NCBI RefSeq assembly: GCF_028471905.1
Contig: NZ_CP116902.1
Coordinates: 594,501 to 658,500, forward strand
Direction of reading: 5' to 3'
DNA length: 64,000 nucleotides
Source of the DNA: Aneurinibacillus uraniidurans
GTDB taxonomy: Bacteria; Bacillota; Bacilli; Aneurinibacillales; Aneurinibacillaceae
This document shows, in pieces, positions 15,675 to 24,444 of this stretch; the first letter of the stretch is position 1, and each line of letters begins with the position of its first letter. The notes beneath the pieces are model-generated. The model ran no database searches, was not told the origin of the DNA, and saw only the letters and a list, made by a program, of their open reading frames with translations. Position numbers and translations under genes: made by a program.

Positions 15675-16657
15675 TGAATAAAGTACTGGATTTTTCGTAT
15701 AAGTATGGGGCTATTCTTGTTATTGTGGCGGTGCTTGTGTTTTTTAGCATCGTTAACCCGAATTTTCTTACGTATGACAACTTGACTGATATTTTACGCT
15801 CGATTTCCATTACAACACTGGTAGCGATTGGTGTCACGTTCTCGCTCATTGTGGATGGATTCGATCTATCAGTTGGTTCAACGGTGTCGCTCGTTACAAT
15901 GGTTACGGCATCATTAATGGTATGGTATCAGCTACCGCTCATACTGGTTATTCTGATTCCGCTCGCATTAGGTGCACTCGTCGGACTGATCAATGCTTTC
16001 CTCATCGTGAAAATCCGTATTCCGGATCTGTTAGCGACATTGGGCATGCTGTATATCATTGCAGGCTTGCATAAAACATACAGCCAGGGCTTCTCGATCT
16101 ATAACAATATGCCATTGCCGGATGGCTCGGTTGCACCAGGTGTGCTGAGTCAATCTTTTCTCTGGATTGGCCAGGGAAAAATTGTAGGTGTTCCCGTGCC
16201 AGTTGTGATCATGCTGATCGCGGTTTTCACTGTACACGTATTTCTGACGTATACACGTGCGGGTCGTGTGCTCTATATTACCGGGGGCAATCAGGAAGCG
16301 GCACGCCTGAGTGGGATTTCGGTTAATAAAGTGCGACTTGCAGCGTATGTGTTGTCCGGTGTGTTTGCTGCACTCGGAGGCATTTTGTTTACGGCACGAG
16401 TTGGTTCCGGTCAGATTGATGCCGGATCTCCACTTTTAATGGAATCGGTGGCAGCAGCATTCGTTGGATTTTCTGTATTGGGAGCGGGGAAGCCGAATGT
16501 GATCGGAACGTTTTTTGGAGCAGTGTTGATTGGGCTTCTATTGAACGGTCTGACGATGTTGAATCTGCCGTATTACGCATTTGATATTATCAAAGGGCTT
16601 GTACTCGTATTTGCGCTGTCGATTACGTATATTCATGTGTATCGCAAAAAAGTGTAG
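15674..16657 (+). CDS. Sugar-type ABC importer permease (RbsC-like)
   Basis: A 327-residue membrane protein of the RbsC/AraH family with about nine transmembrane helices. Family marks are DGFDLSVGSTVSLVTM (about 61-76), the GLINAFLIVKIRIPDLLATL stretch, and the C-terminal AAFVGFSVLGAGKPNVIGTF loop that contacts the ATPase. The ATG overlaps the ATPase stop codon (TGATG), so the two are translationally coupled. A single permease gene suggests a homodimeric channel. It ends the operon at a strong terminator. Confidence 0.93.
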   Translation: MNKVLDFSYKYGAILVIVAVLVFFSIVNPNFLTYDNLTDILRSISITTLVAIGVTFSLIVDGFDLSVGSTVSLVTMVTASLMVWYQLPLILVILIPLALGALVGLINAFLIVKIRIPDLLATLGMLYIIAGLHKTYSQGFSIYNNMPLPDGSVAPGVLSQSFLWIGQGKIVGVPVPVVIMLIAVFTVHVFLTYTRAGRVLYITGGNQEAARLSGISVNKVRLAAYVLSGVFAALGGILFTARVGSGQIDAGSPLLMESVAAAFVGFSVLGAGKPNVIGTFFGAVLIGLLLNGLTMLNLPYYAFDIIKGLVLVFALSITYIHVYRKKV

Positions 16658-16672
16658 CGAGTAGACGAAAAA

Positions 16673-16710
16673 GACAGGACAGTCTCAGTAGCTTATGAGA
16701 TTGCCCTGTT
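16673..16710. terminator. Terminator between the ABC operon and the chemoreceptor gene
   Basis: ACAGGACAGTCTCA pairs with TGAGATTGCCCTGT around a short loop, then TTTTTTTT. The A-rich left side lets it act also for the convergent minus-strand gene. Confidence 0.85.
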
Positions 16711-16727
16711 TTTTTTCATCTGTTTTT

Positions 16728-18449
16728 CTATACCGTAAATTTTTTTAAGTTTTGTTCCAGGCTTTCTGCAAGTGTAGATAGTTCTCTCGCACTCGCGGTC
16801 ATTTCTTCTACACTAGCTGCCTGCTCTTCTGAACAGGTAGCTACTTGTTCGGAGGCAGTTACATTCATTGTAGTGATCCGGGCAATTTCATCGACCGCTC
16901 TGTACATGTTCTCGATATTCCCTTTAATATGTACCAGTACATTCTTAAGGGAGGTTGTCTCTGCTTCGGTTTGCTGCGCCATTCGTACAATGTTATCTAG
17001 AGACTGTCCTCCTTGTTCGATGATGTGAACTTGTTGTTTTACGGCTGTAAGACCGTTTTCCATAGCGTGGGTTGTTACGATTGTTTCGGTTTGAATATCC
17101 TGAATCAGATGTGTAATTTGTTCAGCTGATTTTTTCGATTCTTCTGCTAGACTGCGTACTTCATCTGCGACAACGGCAAATCCTTTTCCGTGTTCACCAG
17201 CTCGTGCCGCTTCAATCGCTGCATTTAAGGCCAGTAGATTTGTCTGATTCGAGATATCCGTAATAACAGTGACAATTTTATCGATTTCTGCAGAGCGTTT
17301 TCCTAAGTTTTGAATGGATTCGGTAGCAGAGGATACAGTTTTAGTAACGGTCTGTAAGTGCTTCATTGCCTCATGAATGGCTGTCTGTCCTTCATATGCT
17401 GCGGTAGTAGATAAAGTAGCATGCTGTAAAGTATTTTCCGCTTGCGTATAGCCTTCGCTTATTTGTTGTTTCATGTCATTCATCGATGTATGGACGAAAG
17501 TTGTCTTCTCCGCCTGTATGTTTGCTTCTTCTGCGACTTCCTGAATCGTAGCCGACACTTGATGAGATACTTCGCCTGTCTGTACAGCGGAGTTGGCCAA
17601 ATGATTGGCTGAAGTTGCTACCTGCTTAGATGCTTTGCGGACGTCTATAATAATCGTGCGGACTTTTGCCATCATGTCATTAAAGGCTGCTGATAGTTTG
17701 CCAAGCTCATCCCGGCTCTTTATGGGCAGTTTTATTGTTAAATCTCCTTCGGCAGAAGCGAGCTGTTCGGTCATGTTTGTTAGGGTTGCAAGCGGACGAA
17801 AACTGCGGCGCAGGGCAATAAAAAACACGAGGAGACCAAGGATGAGGATCGATACATTGATGCAAGCGATAATGGGCATGTTTTCACGCATCACTTCGCT
17901 ATTAATTTCGCTGACCGCACCGGCTTTTATATCTACGCCTAGCACACCGATTACTGTTCCGCTTTTATCTTTAATTGGTACAAAAGCAGAAAGATATGTT
18001 CCGTACTTTGGGTCGGTAATTAATGGGGTACTGCTGGCTTTTCCTTGAAGGACAGGAGAGATTTGTTCCGGGGCTGTTACGGTTACCTCTTCGTTAATGG
18101 GGGAGGCACTATCTGAATTTCTTGGCTGGCCGTCTACTAGAATTCGCACTTTATTTTGCTCATCTAGCTTTACGGTATAAACGTATAAGGCTCCGATTTT
18201 TTTCCGTACATCATTTAACCGATTCCGTAATCGCCAGTATCGTTCGTCTTCTGTCGGATGAGCTACAAACGCTTTATACTCATCTTCATCTACGAAAGAA
18301 GCGGCATTGATTGCTGTCTGGATCGTAAATTTCGCAATGGACTTTTCTACCGTTGTGCTCATATTCGTAAATAAAAACAGCGTATTAACTCCGATAAGCA
18401 GTGCCATGATAACGGCGGCTAACAACGAAATCTTCTTGATAAGTCCCAT
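16728..18449 (-). CDS. Methyl-accepting chemotaxis protein
   Basis: A 573-residue transmembrane chemoreceptor. TM1 is at about 5-28 and TM2 at about 190-212 ([20 protein letters not shown]). Between them is a Cache-like sensor with the pattern [20 protein letters not shown] followed by [16 protein letters not shown] domain (about 213-265) leads to the signalling coiled coil. The hairpin tip carries [20 protein letters not shown] followed by [11 protein letters not shown], the CheA/CheW contact. It transmits extracellular ligand binding to the flagellar motor; the ligand is unknown. ATG 18449 has a 6-base gap from AGGGGG, whereas ATG 18455 touches it. It is a single gene with no chemotaxis neighbours. 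Confidence 0.93.
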   Translation of the reverse strand: MGLIKKISLLAAVIMALLIGVNTLFLFTNMSTTVEKSIAKFTIQTAINAASFVDEDEYKAFVAHPTEDERYWRLRNRLNDVRKKIGALYVYTVKLDEQNKVRILVDGQPRNSDSASPINEEVTVTAPEQISPVLQGKASSTPLITDPKYGTYLSAFVPIKDKSGTVIGVLGVDIKAGAVSEINSEVMRENMPIIACINVSILILGLLVFFIALRRSFRPLATLTNMTEQLASAEGDLTIKLPIKSRDELGKLSAAFNDMMAKVRTIIIDVRKASKQVATSANHLANSAVQTGEVSHQVSATIQEVAEEANIQAEKTTFVHTSMNDMKQQISEGYTQAENTLQHATLSTTAAYEGQTAIHEAMKHLQTVTKTVSSATESIQNLGKRSAEIDKIVTVITDISNQTNLLALNAAIEAARAGEHGKGFAVVADEVRSLAEESKKSAEQITHLIQDIQTETIVTTHAMENGLTAVKQQVHIIEQGGQSLDNIVRMAQQTEAETTSLKNVLVHIKGNIENMYRAVDEIARITTMNVTASEQVATCSEEQAASVEEMTASARELSTLAESLEQNLKKFTV

Positions 18450-18676
18450 TCTCATCCCCCTGATAGGCTATCTCTATTATCTGTGGTAAATAATTACTTT
18501 TGATATCTATGTAATCATAAGACATGAACCAGAAATAAACAATAGGATTTACGGAAAGAAAACTACCCCCTTACGTATATTCAGATTTACTGGGAAAGAT
18601 GTAGCAGCAAGGGTGATGGCTGTGATTTTTTTTGTGGTATTATGAAACGAAACAGGTAAGGATGGAGAGTGACGTT

Positions 18677-19468
18677 ATGCAGCAACGTACATATAAGGGC
18701 TATTTATTAGACTTAGATGGCACAATTTATCGAGGGGGAGAGGTAATCCCTGAAGCGATCGATTTCATTGCGCGGCTGACCGTTCAGGGCATTCCGTATT
18801 TGTACGTGACGAATAATTCTTCGATGACGCCACAGCAGCTTGCAGATAAAGTACAAAAAATGGGCATTCCTACAAAACCGGAGCAGTTTTTCACATCAAG
18901 TATGGCGGTAGCAGAAACGATTCGTAAAATGGAAGATGAGCGACAAGAACAGCGCCAGGCAGCTGTTCTTGCGATTGGCGAAACAGGACTTTGCACCGCG
19001 CTTGCAGAGAAGGGGATTGCGGTTACAGATAAAGCTCCTGCTGATTATGTGGTTGTTGGCATTGATCGCAGTTTTTCGTATGAGAAGATGAAGCAGGCGA
19101 CACTTGCGATCTATGGTGGTGCACGTTTCCTATCCACAAATTGTGATCGGGCAATTCCTACAGAAGAGGGGCTTGTGCCAGGCAATGGTGCGCTGACAGC
19201 ATCGATCGCATATGCAACAAATCAGCAGCCACTCTATGTTGGCAAGCCAGAAGAAACGATCATCAAGCTGGCCCTTGAGCGTCTAGGTCTTGCGGCAGAA
19301 GATGTAATTATGGTAGGAGATAATCTTGAAACAGACATCGCTTGTGGAGAAAATGGTGGTGTAGATACGCTGCTTGTGTACACAGGATTTAGCCGGGCGG
19401 AGCATATCGAGACTTCGCGAGTGAAGCCGACGTACACGATACAATCTTTAACGGAATGGACTGTATAA
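18677..19468 (+). CDS. yutF: HAD-IIA phosphatase YutF (NagD-like)
   Basis: A 263-residue HAD phosphatase of subfamily IIA. Motif I DLDGTIYRGG is at residues 11-20; motif II is YVTNNSSMTP (about 45-54). The C2 cap follows, and motif IV is VIMVGDNLETDIACGENGG (about 212-230). Relatives (NagD, AraL, YutF) dephosphorylate nucleotides and sugar phosphates and probably clear metabolic side products. ATG 18677 lies nine bases after GGAG. The gene position is that of B. subtilis yutF, near yutE and yutG, though the order here is interrupted by other genes. It ends at a hairpin repeat that should act as terminator. Confidence 0.9.
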   Translation: MQQRTYKGYLLDLDGTIYRGGEVIPEAIDFIARLTVQGIPYLYVTNNSSMTPQQLADKVQKMGIPTKPEQFFTSSMAVAETIRKMEDERQEQRQAAVLAIGETGLCTALAEKGIAVTDKAPADYVVVGIDRSFSYEKMKQATLAIYGGARFLSTNCDRAIPTEEGLVPGNGALTASIAYATNQQPLYVGKPEETIIKLALERLGLAAEDVIMVGDNLETDIACGENGGVDTLLVYTGFSRAEHIETSRVKPTYTIQSLTEWTV

Positions 19469-19475
19469 ATCAAAT

Positions 19476-19522
19476 AAAAGCCTGACATGCCTGCTTATAG
19501 TGGAATATGTCAGGCTTTTTTT
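19476..19522 (+). repeat. Dispersed hairpin repeat, copy 2 of 3 (terminator of yutF)
   Basis: AAAAGCCTGACAT pairs with ATGTCAGGCTTTT, followed by further T. The outer stem is the same sequence as at 688-731, with a diverged inner stem. Here it follows yutF and has the form of a Rho-independent terminator. Confidence 0.85.
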
Positions 19523-19694
19523 ATCTACTACAATACCTAATGTTTAGAATTTGTTCAGTAATAACGTGTATAATGTAGTCAAAATATAATAGGTATATTA
19601 TCATGGTATAAAGAAGGTGCTAAAAAATACAGAGAAAATCGGATTATCTATAAGAATTTTCATAGCTGCTAGTCATAAGGAAGGTGTACATACT

Positions 19695-19874
19695 TTGTTT
19701 ATTTTAGTTTTGACGTTGTTCCGGGATATTCTATTTTTTTCAATTCTTATTACATTGTTTATTGCGATAAAAAAAGGCATTGTCTTGAGAAAAGAGATAA
19801 AAAAGAAACGCGAGCAGTTAAAAAGACAGGCGCAGCAATTAATCCAAACGAACTCGTCTATGGACAGTAAATAA
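19695..19874 (+). CDS. Small single-pass membrane protein, unknown
   Basis: A 59-residue protein if started at TTG 19695, which lies seven bases after AAGGAAGGTG. A longer form from GTG 19617 (85 residues) lacks a clear ribosome site. Residues 1-27 form one hydrophobic helix (FRDILFFSILITLFIAI), followed by a highly basic, coiled-coil-like cytoplasmic tail (KKGIVLRKEIKKKREQLKRQ). I do not recognise it. It lies between two copies of the hairpin repeat. Expression is unproven; the codon pattern and ribosome site are the only support. Confidence 0.45.
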   Translation: MFILVLTLFRDILFFSILITLFIAIKKGIVLRKEIKKKREQLKRQAQQLIQTNSSMDSK

Positions 19875-19923
19875 TAGAGGCTGAGGATATTGGACAAAAA
19901 ATTTGAGTTCCAAAAAATTAACT

Positions 19924-19966
19924 AAAGCCTGGCAAATCCCTTATAGGGGAGTATGCCAGGCCTTTA
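19924..19966 (+). repeat. Dispersed hairpin repeat, copy 3 of 3
   Basis: AAAGCCTGGCA pairs with TGCCAGGCCTTT; the inner CCCTTATAGGG stem is as in copy 1. The outer stem differs from copies 1 and 2 by a paired change (GACA/TGTC to GGCA/TGCC), so pairing is kept. It lies between the small membrane protein and the SLH gene. Confidence 0.8.
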
Positions 19967-20084
19967 TTTATAATTCTTGTAATTCTCTAGTAGGGATTTA
20001 GCAACTTTCTTTGTTCATGTAACGTCGATAGGGTAACTCTAGAGGATTATGGAATAACTGTATAGTACAAGGAGAGGGATCACT

Positions 20085-20732
20085 GTGAAAAAAATAACCA
20101 CTTTAGCTCTTACAACTATACTGCTAAGTAGTTTAACATTTAGCACTGCATTTGCTTTTACAGATGTAGATAAAGGGCAAGCAGAAGCGGTTTCGTTCTT
20201 AAAAGACCGTGGAGTTGTAAGCGGAATTGATCACGATCATTTTGTGCCGAAAGGGAAGATTAGCTATGCACAAAGCGTACAAATGATTGTAAAGGGCCTG
20301 GGTTTAAATCTGAATACGATACGTTTTAGTACGCCACCCGCAGCATCAAATATTTACACAAATATCCCGAATAATGCCTGGTATTCAGATGCTTTTGTTA
20401 TTGCGTATTATAATGGTTTAGAGATTCCGAAAGACGTGAACCCGAATGCAACCATTACACGGGAACAGTTTGGCGATTTATTAATTCGTGCTTTAGAAAA
20501 GAACGGCGACTTTCCAACGGTGAAAATGTTTATAGAGATCAAGGATGAGGATCAAATTAATCCAGAATATCAAGGTAGATTACAGCGGATGCTTCTTTAT
20601 AAAATAACTGAACTTGACAAGGCTGGTAAGTTACATCCAAAGAGTGACCTAACACGAGGAGAAGCCGCTGTTTGGATATATAATGCCATTCATGTTTTGG
20701 ATGCACATACATCAAAAGTGGTAGCACAGTAA
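20085..20732 (+). CDS. S-layer homology (SLH) domain protein
   Basis: A 215-residue exported protein. Signal peptide 1-24 (ends TAFA). The mature part consists of about three SLH modules: FTDVDKGQAEAVSFLKDRGV, then IPNNAWYSDAFVIAYYNGL with ITREQFGDLLIRAL, and a degenerate third (LHPKSDLTRGEAAVWIYNAI). SLH modules bind pyruvylated wall polymers and anchor proteins to the cell wall. There is no other domain, so it may be a wall-bound structural or accessory protein. GTG at 20085 follows GGAGAGGG. It converges with yutG, with only seven bases between the stops. Confidence 0.85.
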   Translation: MKKITTLALTTILLSSLTFSTAFAFTDVDKGQAEAVSFLKDRGVVSGIDHDHFVPKGKISYAQSVQMIVKGLGLNLNTIRFSTPPAASNIYTNIPNNAWYSDAFVIAYYNGLEIPKDVNPNATITREQFGDLLIRALEKNGDFPTVKMFIEIKDEDQINPEYQGRLQRMLLYKITELDKAGKLHPKSDLTRGEAAVWIYNAIHVLDAHTSKVVAQ

Positions 20733-20739
20733 GCCGCTT

Positions 20740-21255
20740 TCATTTAGTTCCAAAGCGGCGGTGAGCAAGTCGACTGGCTGCTGCCGCTGCAATTGCACCG
20801 ACAATATCGTCAAGGAAGGTATGACAGACACCTTCCTTTTTTTCATTTAATCTCTTGAGAATACCTGGTTTTACCTTATCAATATATCCGTAACTGGTAA
20901 ATCCGATGCTTCCGTACACATTCACGATGGCGAGTGCGAGAACCTCATCAATACCATATAACCCTTCATCTGTTTCAATAATACATTGCAGCGGGTCAAT
21001 CAGTGCTTTTTGTTCGGCTAACATATCTAACTGAATCCCGGTAATGATGGCATTTTGAATCTCACGCTTTTCTAGTACGCGCTCAATATTGTGTAGACAC
21101 TGCTCACGTGTGAGATCGGGATAATATGGTCTTTGTAAATATTCTACGAGATCGACCAGATCATCCATTGACACCCCGCGTTTGGCAAGCAGCTGATAGG
21201 CGGCACTGCGGACTTTCTCATCTTGAACAGCCGTATCCATATTGCTCATCCGCAT
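20740..21255 (-). CDS. yutG: YutG, phosphatidylglycerophosphatase A-like
   Basis: A 171-residue protein of the PgpA/LtrC family. The C-terminal part carries the conserved pattern LALAIVNVYGSIGFTSYGYI and CHTFLDDIVGAIAAAAASRL, in which the Asp-Asp pair matches PgpA signatures. PgpA converts phosphatidylglycerophosphate to phosphatidylglycerol, but Bacillales YutG is shorter and more hydrophilic, and its activity is not established to my knowledge. The N-terminal helical region (AYQLLAKRGVSMDDLVDLVE) is typical of the YutG type. Three ATG codons (21255, 21249, 21240) are possible; I keep the first, four bases from AGAGG. It is convergent with the SLH gene. Confidence 0.82.
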   Translation of the reverse strand: MRMSNMDTAVQDEKVRSAAYQLLAKRGVSMDDLVDLVEYLQRPYYPDLTREQCLHNIERVLEKREIQNAIITGIQLDMLAEQKALIDPLQCIIETDEGLYGIDEVLALAIVNVYGSIGFTSYGYIDKVKPGILKRLNEKKEGVCHTFLDDIVGAIAAAAASRLAHRRFGTK

Positions 21256-21299
21256 ACATCCTCTCTGGAATAGTAAATGGTAATAAGAAAGATTTTCTC

Positions 21300-22085
21300 T
21301 TACCTTTCCCCTTCCAGCTTGTACTTATTCAACACGTCTTTACCACCAGTTACCTCTAGTACGGTTCCAGTAATAAAGTCAGATGCTTCTGCGCAGAAAA
21401 ATGAAATGGCACGGGCAATATCTTCTCCAGTCCCGGAGCGTCCAACGGGTGTATCTCCCTGGTCTATCTGTCTGGCTTCGACAATTTGTCGCTGTTTATT
21501 GTCTCCGATAATGTCACCGGGACATACCATGTTCGCGGTAATACCGGATTCTGCTTCTTCCAGTGCAATCGTTCGGGTAAGAGAGACGAGCCCGGTTTTG
21601 GCAGCGGCGAAAGCAGAACGATACATCCACCCTGGAGCGGTTTGTGCTTTCTCAAATCCTACCGTCACAATGCGTCCAAAGCGCTGACGGCGCATATAGG
21701 GAATGGCTGCACGGCATAAATAAAACGCACTTGATAAATTTCCATTCACCATCGCGTCCCATTCTCCTGGCGTGTAGTCTGCCAATTTTTTACGTTCTTT
21801 AATATACGGTCCAGCATTTAAAATAAGCATGTCCAGGCATCCCCATGCGTTAATAACTTCAAGGACCATGCGTTCTGCATCAGTTGGATGGCTTACATCG
21901 CCCTGCAAAAGCAGCGTTTCGGAGCCGTAGGCCGCTTCAAGTTCATGCTTGAGGTTTGCTGCTTCCGCAACGCTTGTACGGTAGTTAATGGCAATCCGGA
22001 TTCCATGAGAAGCAAGTTCGTGAGCGATGCGGACTCCAAGACCTCGCGCACTTCCGGTAATCAATGCCGTACGGTTACGTTTCAC
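21300..22085 (-). CDS. SDR-family protein with altered active site
   Basis: A 261-residue short-chain dehydrogenase/reductase. The cofactor motif TGSARGLG (residues 10-17) and the NAG motif (90-92) are intact, and NYR at 34-36 suggests NADP(H) preference. The catalytic YxxxK reads F159-AAA-K163, so the tyrosine is phenylalanine, and the usual serine near 146 is replaced (GFEKAQ). The C-terminal VLEVTGGKDVL matches the FabG-like VTGG ending. It is therefore FabG-like in fold but may not be a normal oxidoreductase. Start is the GTG at 22085 behind AGGAAGGGATG; the frame further upstream lacks a start signal. It is divergent from ytkD. Confidence 0.85.
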   Translation of the reverse strand: MKRNRTALITGSARGLGVRIAHELASHGIRIAINYRTSVAEAANLKHELEAAYGSETLLLQGDVSHPTDAERMVLEVINAWGCLDMLILNAGPYIKERKKLADYTPGEWDAMVNGNLSSAFYLCRAAIPYMRRQRFGRIVTVGFEKAQTAPGWMYRSAFAAAKTGLVSLTRTIALEEAESGITANMVCPGDIIGDNKQRQIVEARQIDQGDTPVGRSGTGEDIARAISFFCAEASDFITGTVLEVTGGKDVLNKYKLEGER

Positions 22086-22187
22086 AAAACCATCCCTTCC
22101 TGTTTGAAATGCGTATGCTCTCTTGATTTCATTGTATATAAGGTTTTTACTTAAGAAAAGGAGTAAATATGCGAAAGAGGTGAAACG

Positions 22188-22664
22188 ATGAAGACATATT
22201 ATTTTTATGACAAAAGGCGACAATTTATTTCGCTTACATTTTCTCCGCAGCACTTTTGTAGTGACGCCAAACATGTGCTCATTTGGGCATATGCGGATGA
22301 AAGTCAGGAACAAATCGTGCTAACGAAGCATGAAAAACGCGGATGGGAGCTGCCTGGCGGTAAGGTGGAGCCAGGAGAGCGACCGGAGGAAGCGGCTGTG
22401 AGAGAGCTGTTTGAAGAGACCGGGGCACATTCAGGAGAGATGTATCAGATTGGACAATATGTAATTCAACCAGAGGGAGAAGCTGCGGCTATTGTTAAAA
22501 ATATTTATACGACCACAGTCAAAGCGTGGAGTGACATTCCAGCTGGGTTTGAAACGATAGAGCGCCGTGTTGTTTCATCTGACATTACCACGTTTAAAGA
22601 GGGTTTTAGTTCGTTGATTCAAGATAATGTTTTTCCGTTATGTAGACAGGTGGCAAAGAAATGA
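22188..22664 (+). CDS. ytkD: Nudix hydrolase YtkD-like (nucleoside triphosphatase)
   Basis: A 158-residue Nudix protein, the exact length of B. subtilis YtkD, which hydrolyses 8-oxo-dGTP and other NTPs and protects against oxidative mutation. The Nudix box [20 protein letters not shown] followed by ETGA (residues 55-78) has all metal-binding glutamates. The aromatic N-terminus ([10 protein letters not shown]) and the C-terminal [12 protein letters not shown] stretch also resemble YtkD. ATG 22188 follows AAAGAGGTG. Downstream lies the palindromic element C instead of an ordinary terminator. Confidence 0.85.
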   Translation: MKTYYFYDKRRQFISLTFSPQHFCSDAKHVLIWAYADESQEQIVLTKHEKRGWELPGGKVEPGERPEEAAVRELFEETGAHSGEMYQIGQYVIQPEGEAAAIVKNIYTTTVKAWSDIPAGFETIERRVVSSDITTFKEGFSSLIQDNVFPLCRQVAKK

Positions 22665-22698
22665 GAAAAGGCTACCTTATAAGTTGCTGGGATCGCTT

Positions 22699-22787
22699 GA
22701 TGTAGCATCGACAACGTGTGGTGGTAGGGAGTGGGAGAAGGAAGGAGCCACTCACCGACCACACGTTGGAGAAGTTGATACTACATA
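22699..22787. repeat. Long inverted-repeat element C
   Basis: ATGTAGCATCGA...CAACGTGTGGT (from 22699) pairs with ACCACACGTTG...TTGATACTACAT (to 22787). The left arm, ATCGACAACGTGTGGTGGTA then GGGAGTGGGAGAAGGAAGGA, is nearly identical to the left arm of element D (60715-60760). The complementary G-rich half is missing, so C looks like an internally deleted copy. It lies between the convergent ytkD and soluble chemoreceptor genes. Confidence 0.75.
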
Positions 22788-22801
22788 ACGAGTCTATCTT
22801 A

Positions 22802-23629
22802 TTATTCATTTTTAAAAGTGCTATGCTCATTCAATAGCGAAGCAGTAGCTGCGACTTTTTCAACCATCAAATGAAATTCTTCTGCACTTGTAGAATGCTG
22901 CCCGGTATGGGACGTAATATCTCGAATTGAGAGTGTGATTTCTTCAATTCCTTGCTGCATTCGGTTGAGTTGAGTTTGGATTTCCTCTGTAGCTTCTTTA
23001 CTGCTAACCGCCATTTTTTTAATCTCATCAGCAACAATTGAAAACCCCCGCCCATATTCCCCGGAACGAGCGGCTTCAATCGCAGCGTTCAGACCAAGTA
23101 TTTGTGTTCGTGAAGCCATGTTTTTCACATAGTTCAGGATCGACTCGACATTTTTTATGTCACTGTTCAATACTTCCGATTCTTCGGATAGCGCGTGTAA
23201 GCGCTGTGCTGTGCGATCCGAAGATTTTGTGATTTCTTCGGAAGAGGAGATCATTTCTTGAGCAACAGCATGTAATTCGTGTGCACCTTTACGCAAAACA
23301 TCGAGCTGCTGATTCGAGGTAACGGCAGCTAGCACCCCTACCATTTCTCCCTGCTCGATGATCGGCTTTGCTGTTGAAATGTACGCAATACCTAAATGTT
23401 CAGCCCCGACCTCATTCCGAATTTTTTGCCCGGTCTGTAACACCTGATAGGTTACTGAATTTTTATATTTTGTCATACTTTCCCCAACAGTAAGTTTTAA
23501 ATCAATATGTTTACCTGGTATATAAGAAATGATGGTTTCTTTATCTGTTAGGATCAGGCAAGTATCTTCTGGATATGTATCCTGAAATATTGATAAGCTT
23601 CCGGCTATTTCAAGTAATTTTTTTGACAT
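22802..23629 (-). CDS. Soluble methyl-accepting chemotaxis protein (YfmS-like)
   Basis: A 275-residue chemoreceptor without membrane segments. Residues 1-120 form a GAF/PAS-like sensor domain with SKPI-type motif [20 protein letters not shown], typical of YfmS-like cytoplasmic receptors. Residues 121-275 form the signalling helical hairpin; the tip [20 protein letters not shown] followed by ADEIKKMA contacts CheA and CheW. It may sense an internal metabolic signal. The hairpin is short, as in B. subtilis YfmS. There are no chemotaxis neighbours. Start [10 protein letters not shown] has only a weak AAATGTCAAAAA context, so the start is plausible but not decided by a strong ribosome site. Confidence 0.87.
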   Translation of the reverse strand: MSKKLLEIAGSLSIFQDTYPEDTCLILTDKETIISYIPGKHIDLKLTVGESMTKYKNSVTYQVLQTGQKIRNEVGAEHLGIAYISTAKPIIEQGEMVGVLAAVTSNQQLDVLRKGAHELHAVAQEMISSSEEITKSSDRTAQRLHALSEESEVLNSDIKNVESILNYVKNMASRTQILGLNAAIEAARSGEYGRGFSIVADEIKKMAVSSKEATEEIQTQLNRMQQGIEEITLSIRDITSHTGQHSTSAEEFHLMVEKVAATASLLNEHSTFKNE

Positions 23630-23792
23630 TTTGTATTCATCCTTTGTATAAAGTTATATTTGTTGCGTATTTATAACGGATTATATTTATTTGTCATAAC
23701 AAGGTCAATCATCATGATACGGAATTAAAGTAGAGAGAAAAAAGATACAAATACACAGTAAAGGCGGATCATTCAGAAAATTTATAAATATC

Positions 23793-23853
23793 TTGACGTA
23801 TAACAGCTCGCATCATTATACTTTAAATATATTACACGTTAAAATAACGTTAT
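23793..23853 (+). promoter_or_regulatory. Promoter and AACGTT operator of the first phenylacetate operon
   Basis: TTGACG (23793-23798) and TATACT (23817-23822) have an 18-base spacer. Just downstream are ACACGTT (23834-23840) and the palindrome ATAACGTTAT (23844-23853); a further AACGTTAT is at 23926-23933, before the first gene. The same palindrome core overlaps the promoter of the paaA operon at 34649-34662, so a common repressor is likely. Confidence 0.6.
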
Positions 23854-23971
23854 ATAATTAAAAAGATATAACTGATGATGTTAAAATTTTGTATATTCAG
23901 AATCAATAGTAACAGTTTATGTTGAAAACGTTATCATGTCCAGTATGATGAAAAAATGGGAGAGGATGAAT

Positions 23972-24421
23972 GTGAAACAAATACCGGATGAAAAAGACCT
24001 GCATCTTCAGCATTACGAGCAAATTCGTGAGAAATTAGCAAATGAACCGTTTGCTCAGTTTCTTGGGATGCGTTTAGTAGATATGGGACCGGGAACGGCT
24101 ACTGTTGAAATGGAAGTCGACGGCAGGCTTTTGAATGCGCATGGAACTACGCATGGAGCAGCTATTTTTGCGCTGGCAGATTTTGCATTCGCAGTTGCCA
24201 GCAATTCTCACGGGAAATCAGCTGTGGCACTGTCTATGAATATTGGCTTTCTTGCTGCAAGTGGCTTTGGGACTCGTCTTCGAGCAACGGCGATAGAAGA
24301 AAAAAAGGGAAATCGTACAGCCTGGTATCGAATTACAGTAGAGAGTGATACGGAAGTTGTCGCGCTGCTGGATGCTCTGGCTTATCGGAAAAACGATTAT
24401 ATCATTCCTATTGAGGAGTAG
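23972..24421 (+). CDS. paaI: PaaI-type hotdog thioesterase
   Basis: A 149-residue hotdog-fold thioesterase if started at GTG 23972, six bases after AGAGG; ATG 23936 and ATG 23966 are in frame but the ribosome site favours the GTG. The PaaI signature is LLNAHGTTHGAAIFALADFA (residues about 52-71), with the catalytic Asp in the ADFAFA helix. PaaI hydrolyses ring-hydroxylated phenylacetyl-CoA and frees CoA when the pathway stalls. It is the first gene of the long paa/transport operon and is followed directly by paaK. Confidence 0.9.
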   Translation: MKQIPDEKDLHLQHYEQIREKLANEPFAQFLGMRLVDMGPGTATVEMEVDGRLLNAHGTTHGAAIFALADFAFAVASNSHGKSAVALSMNIGFLAASGFGTRLRATAIEEKKGNRTAWYRITVESDTEVVALLDALAYRKNDYIIPIEE

Positions 24422-24444
24422 AGATATCTAAGGAGGGGCACAAC

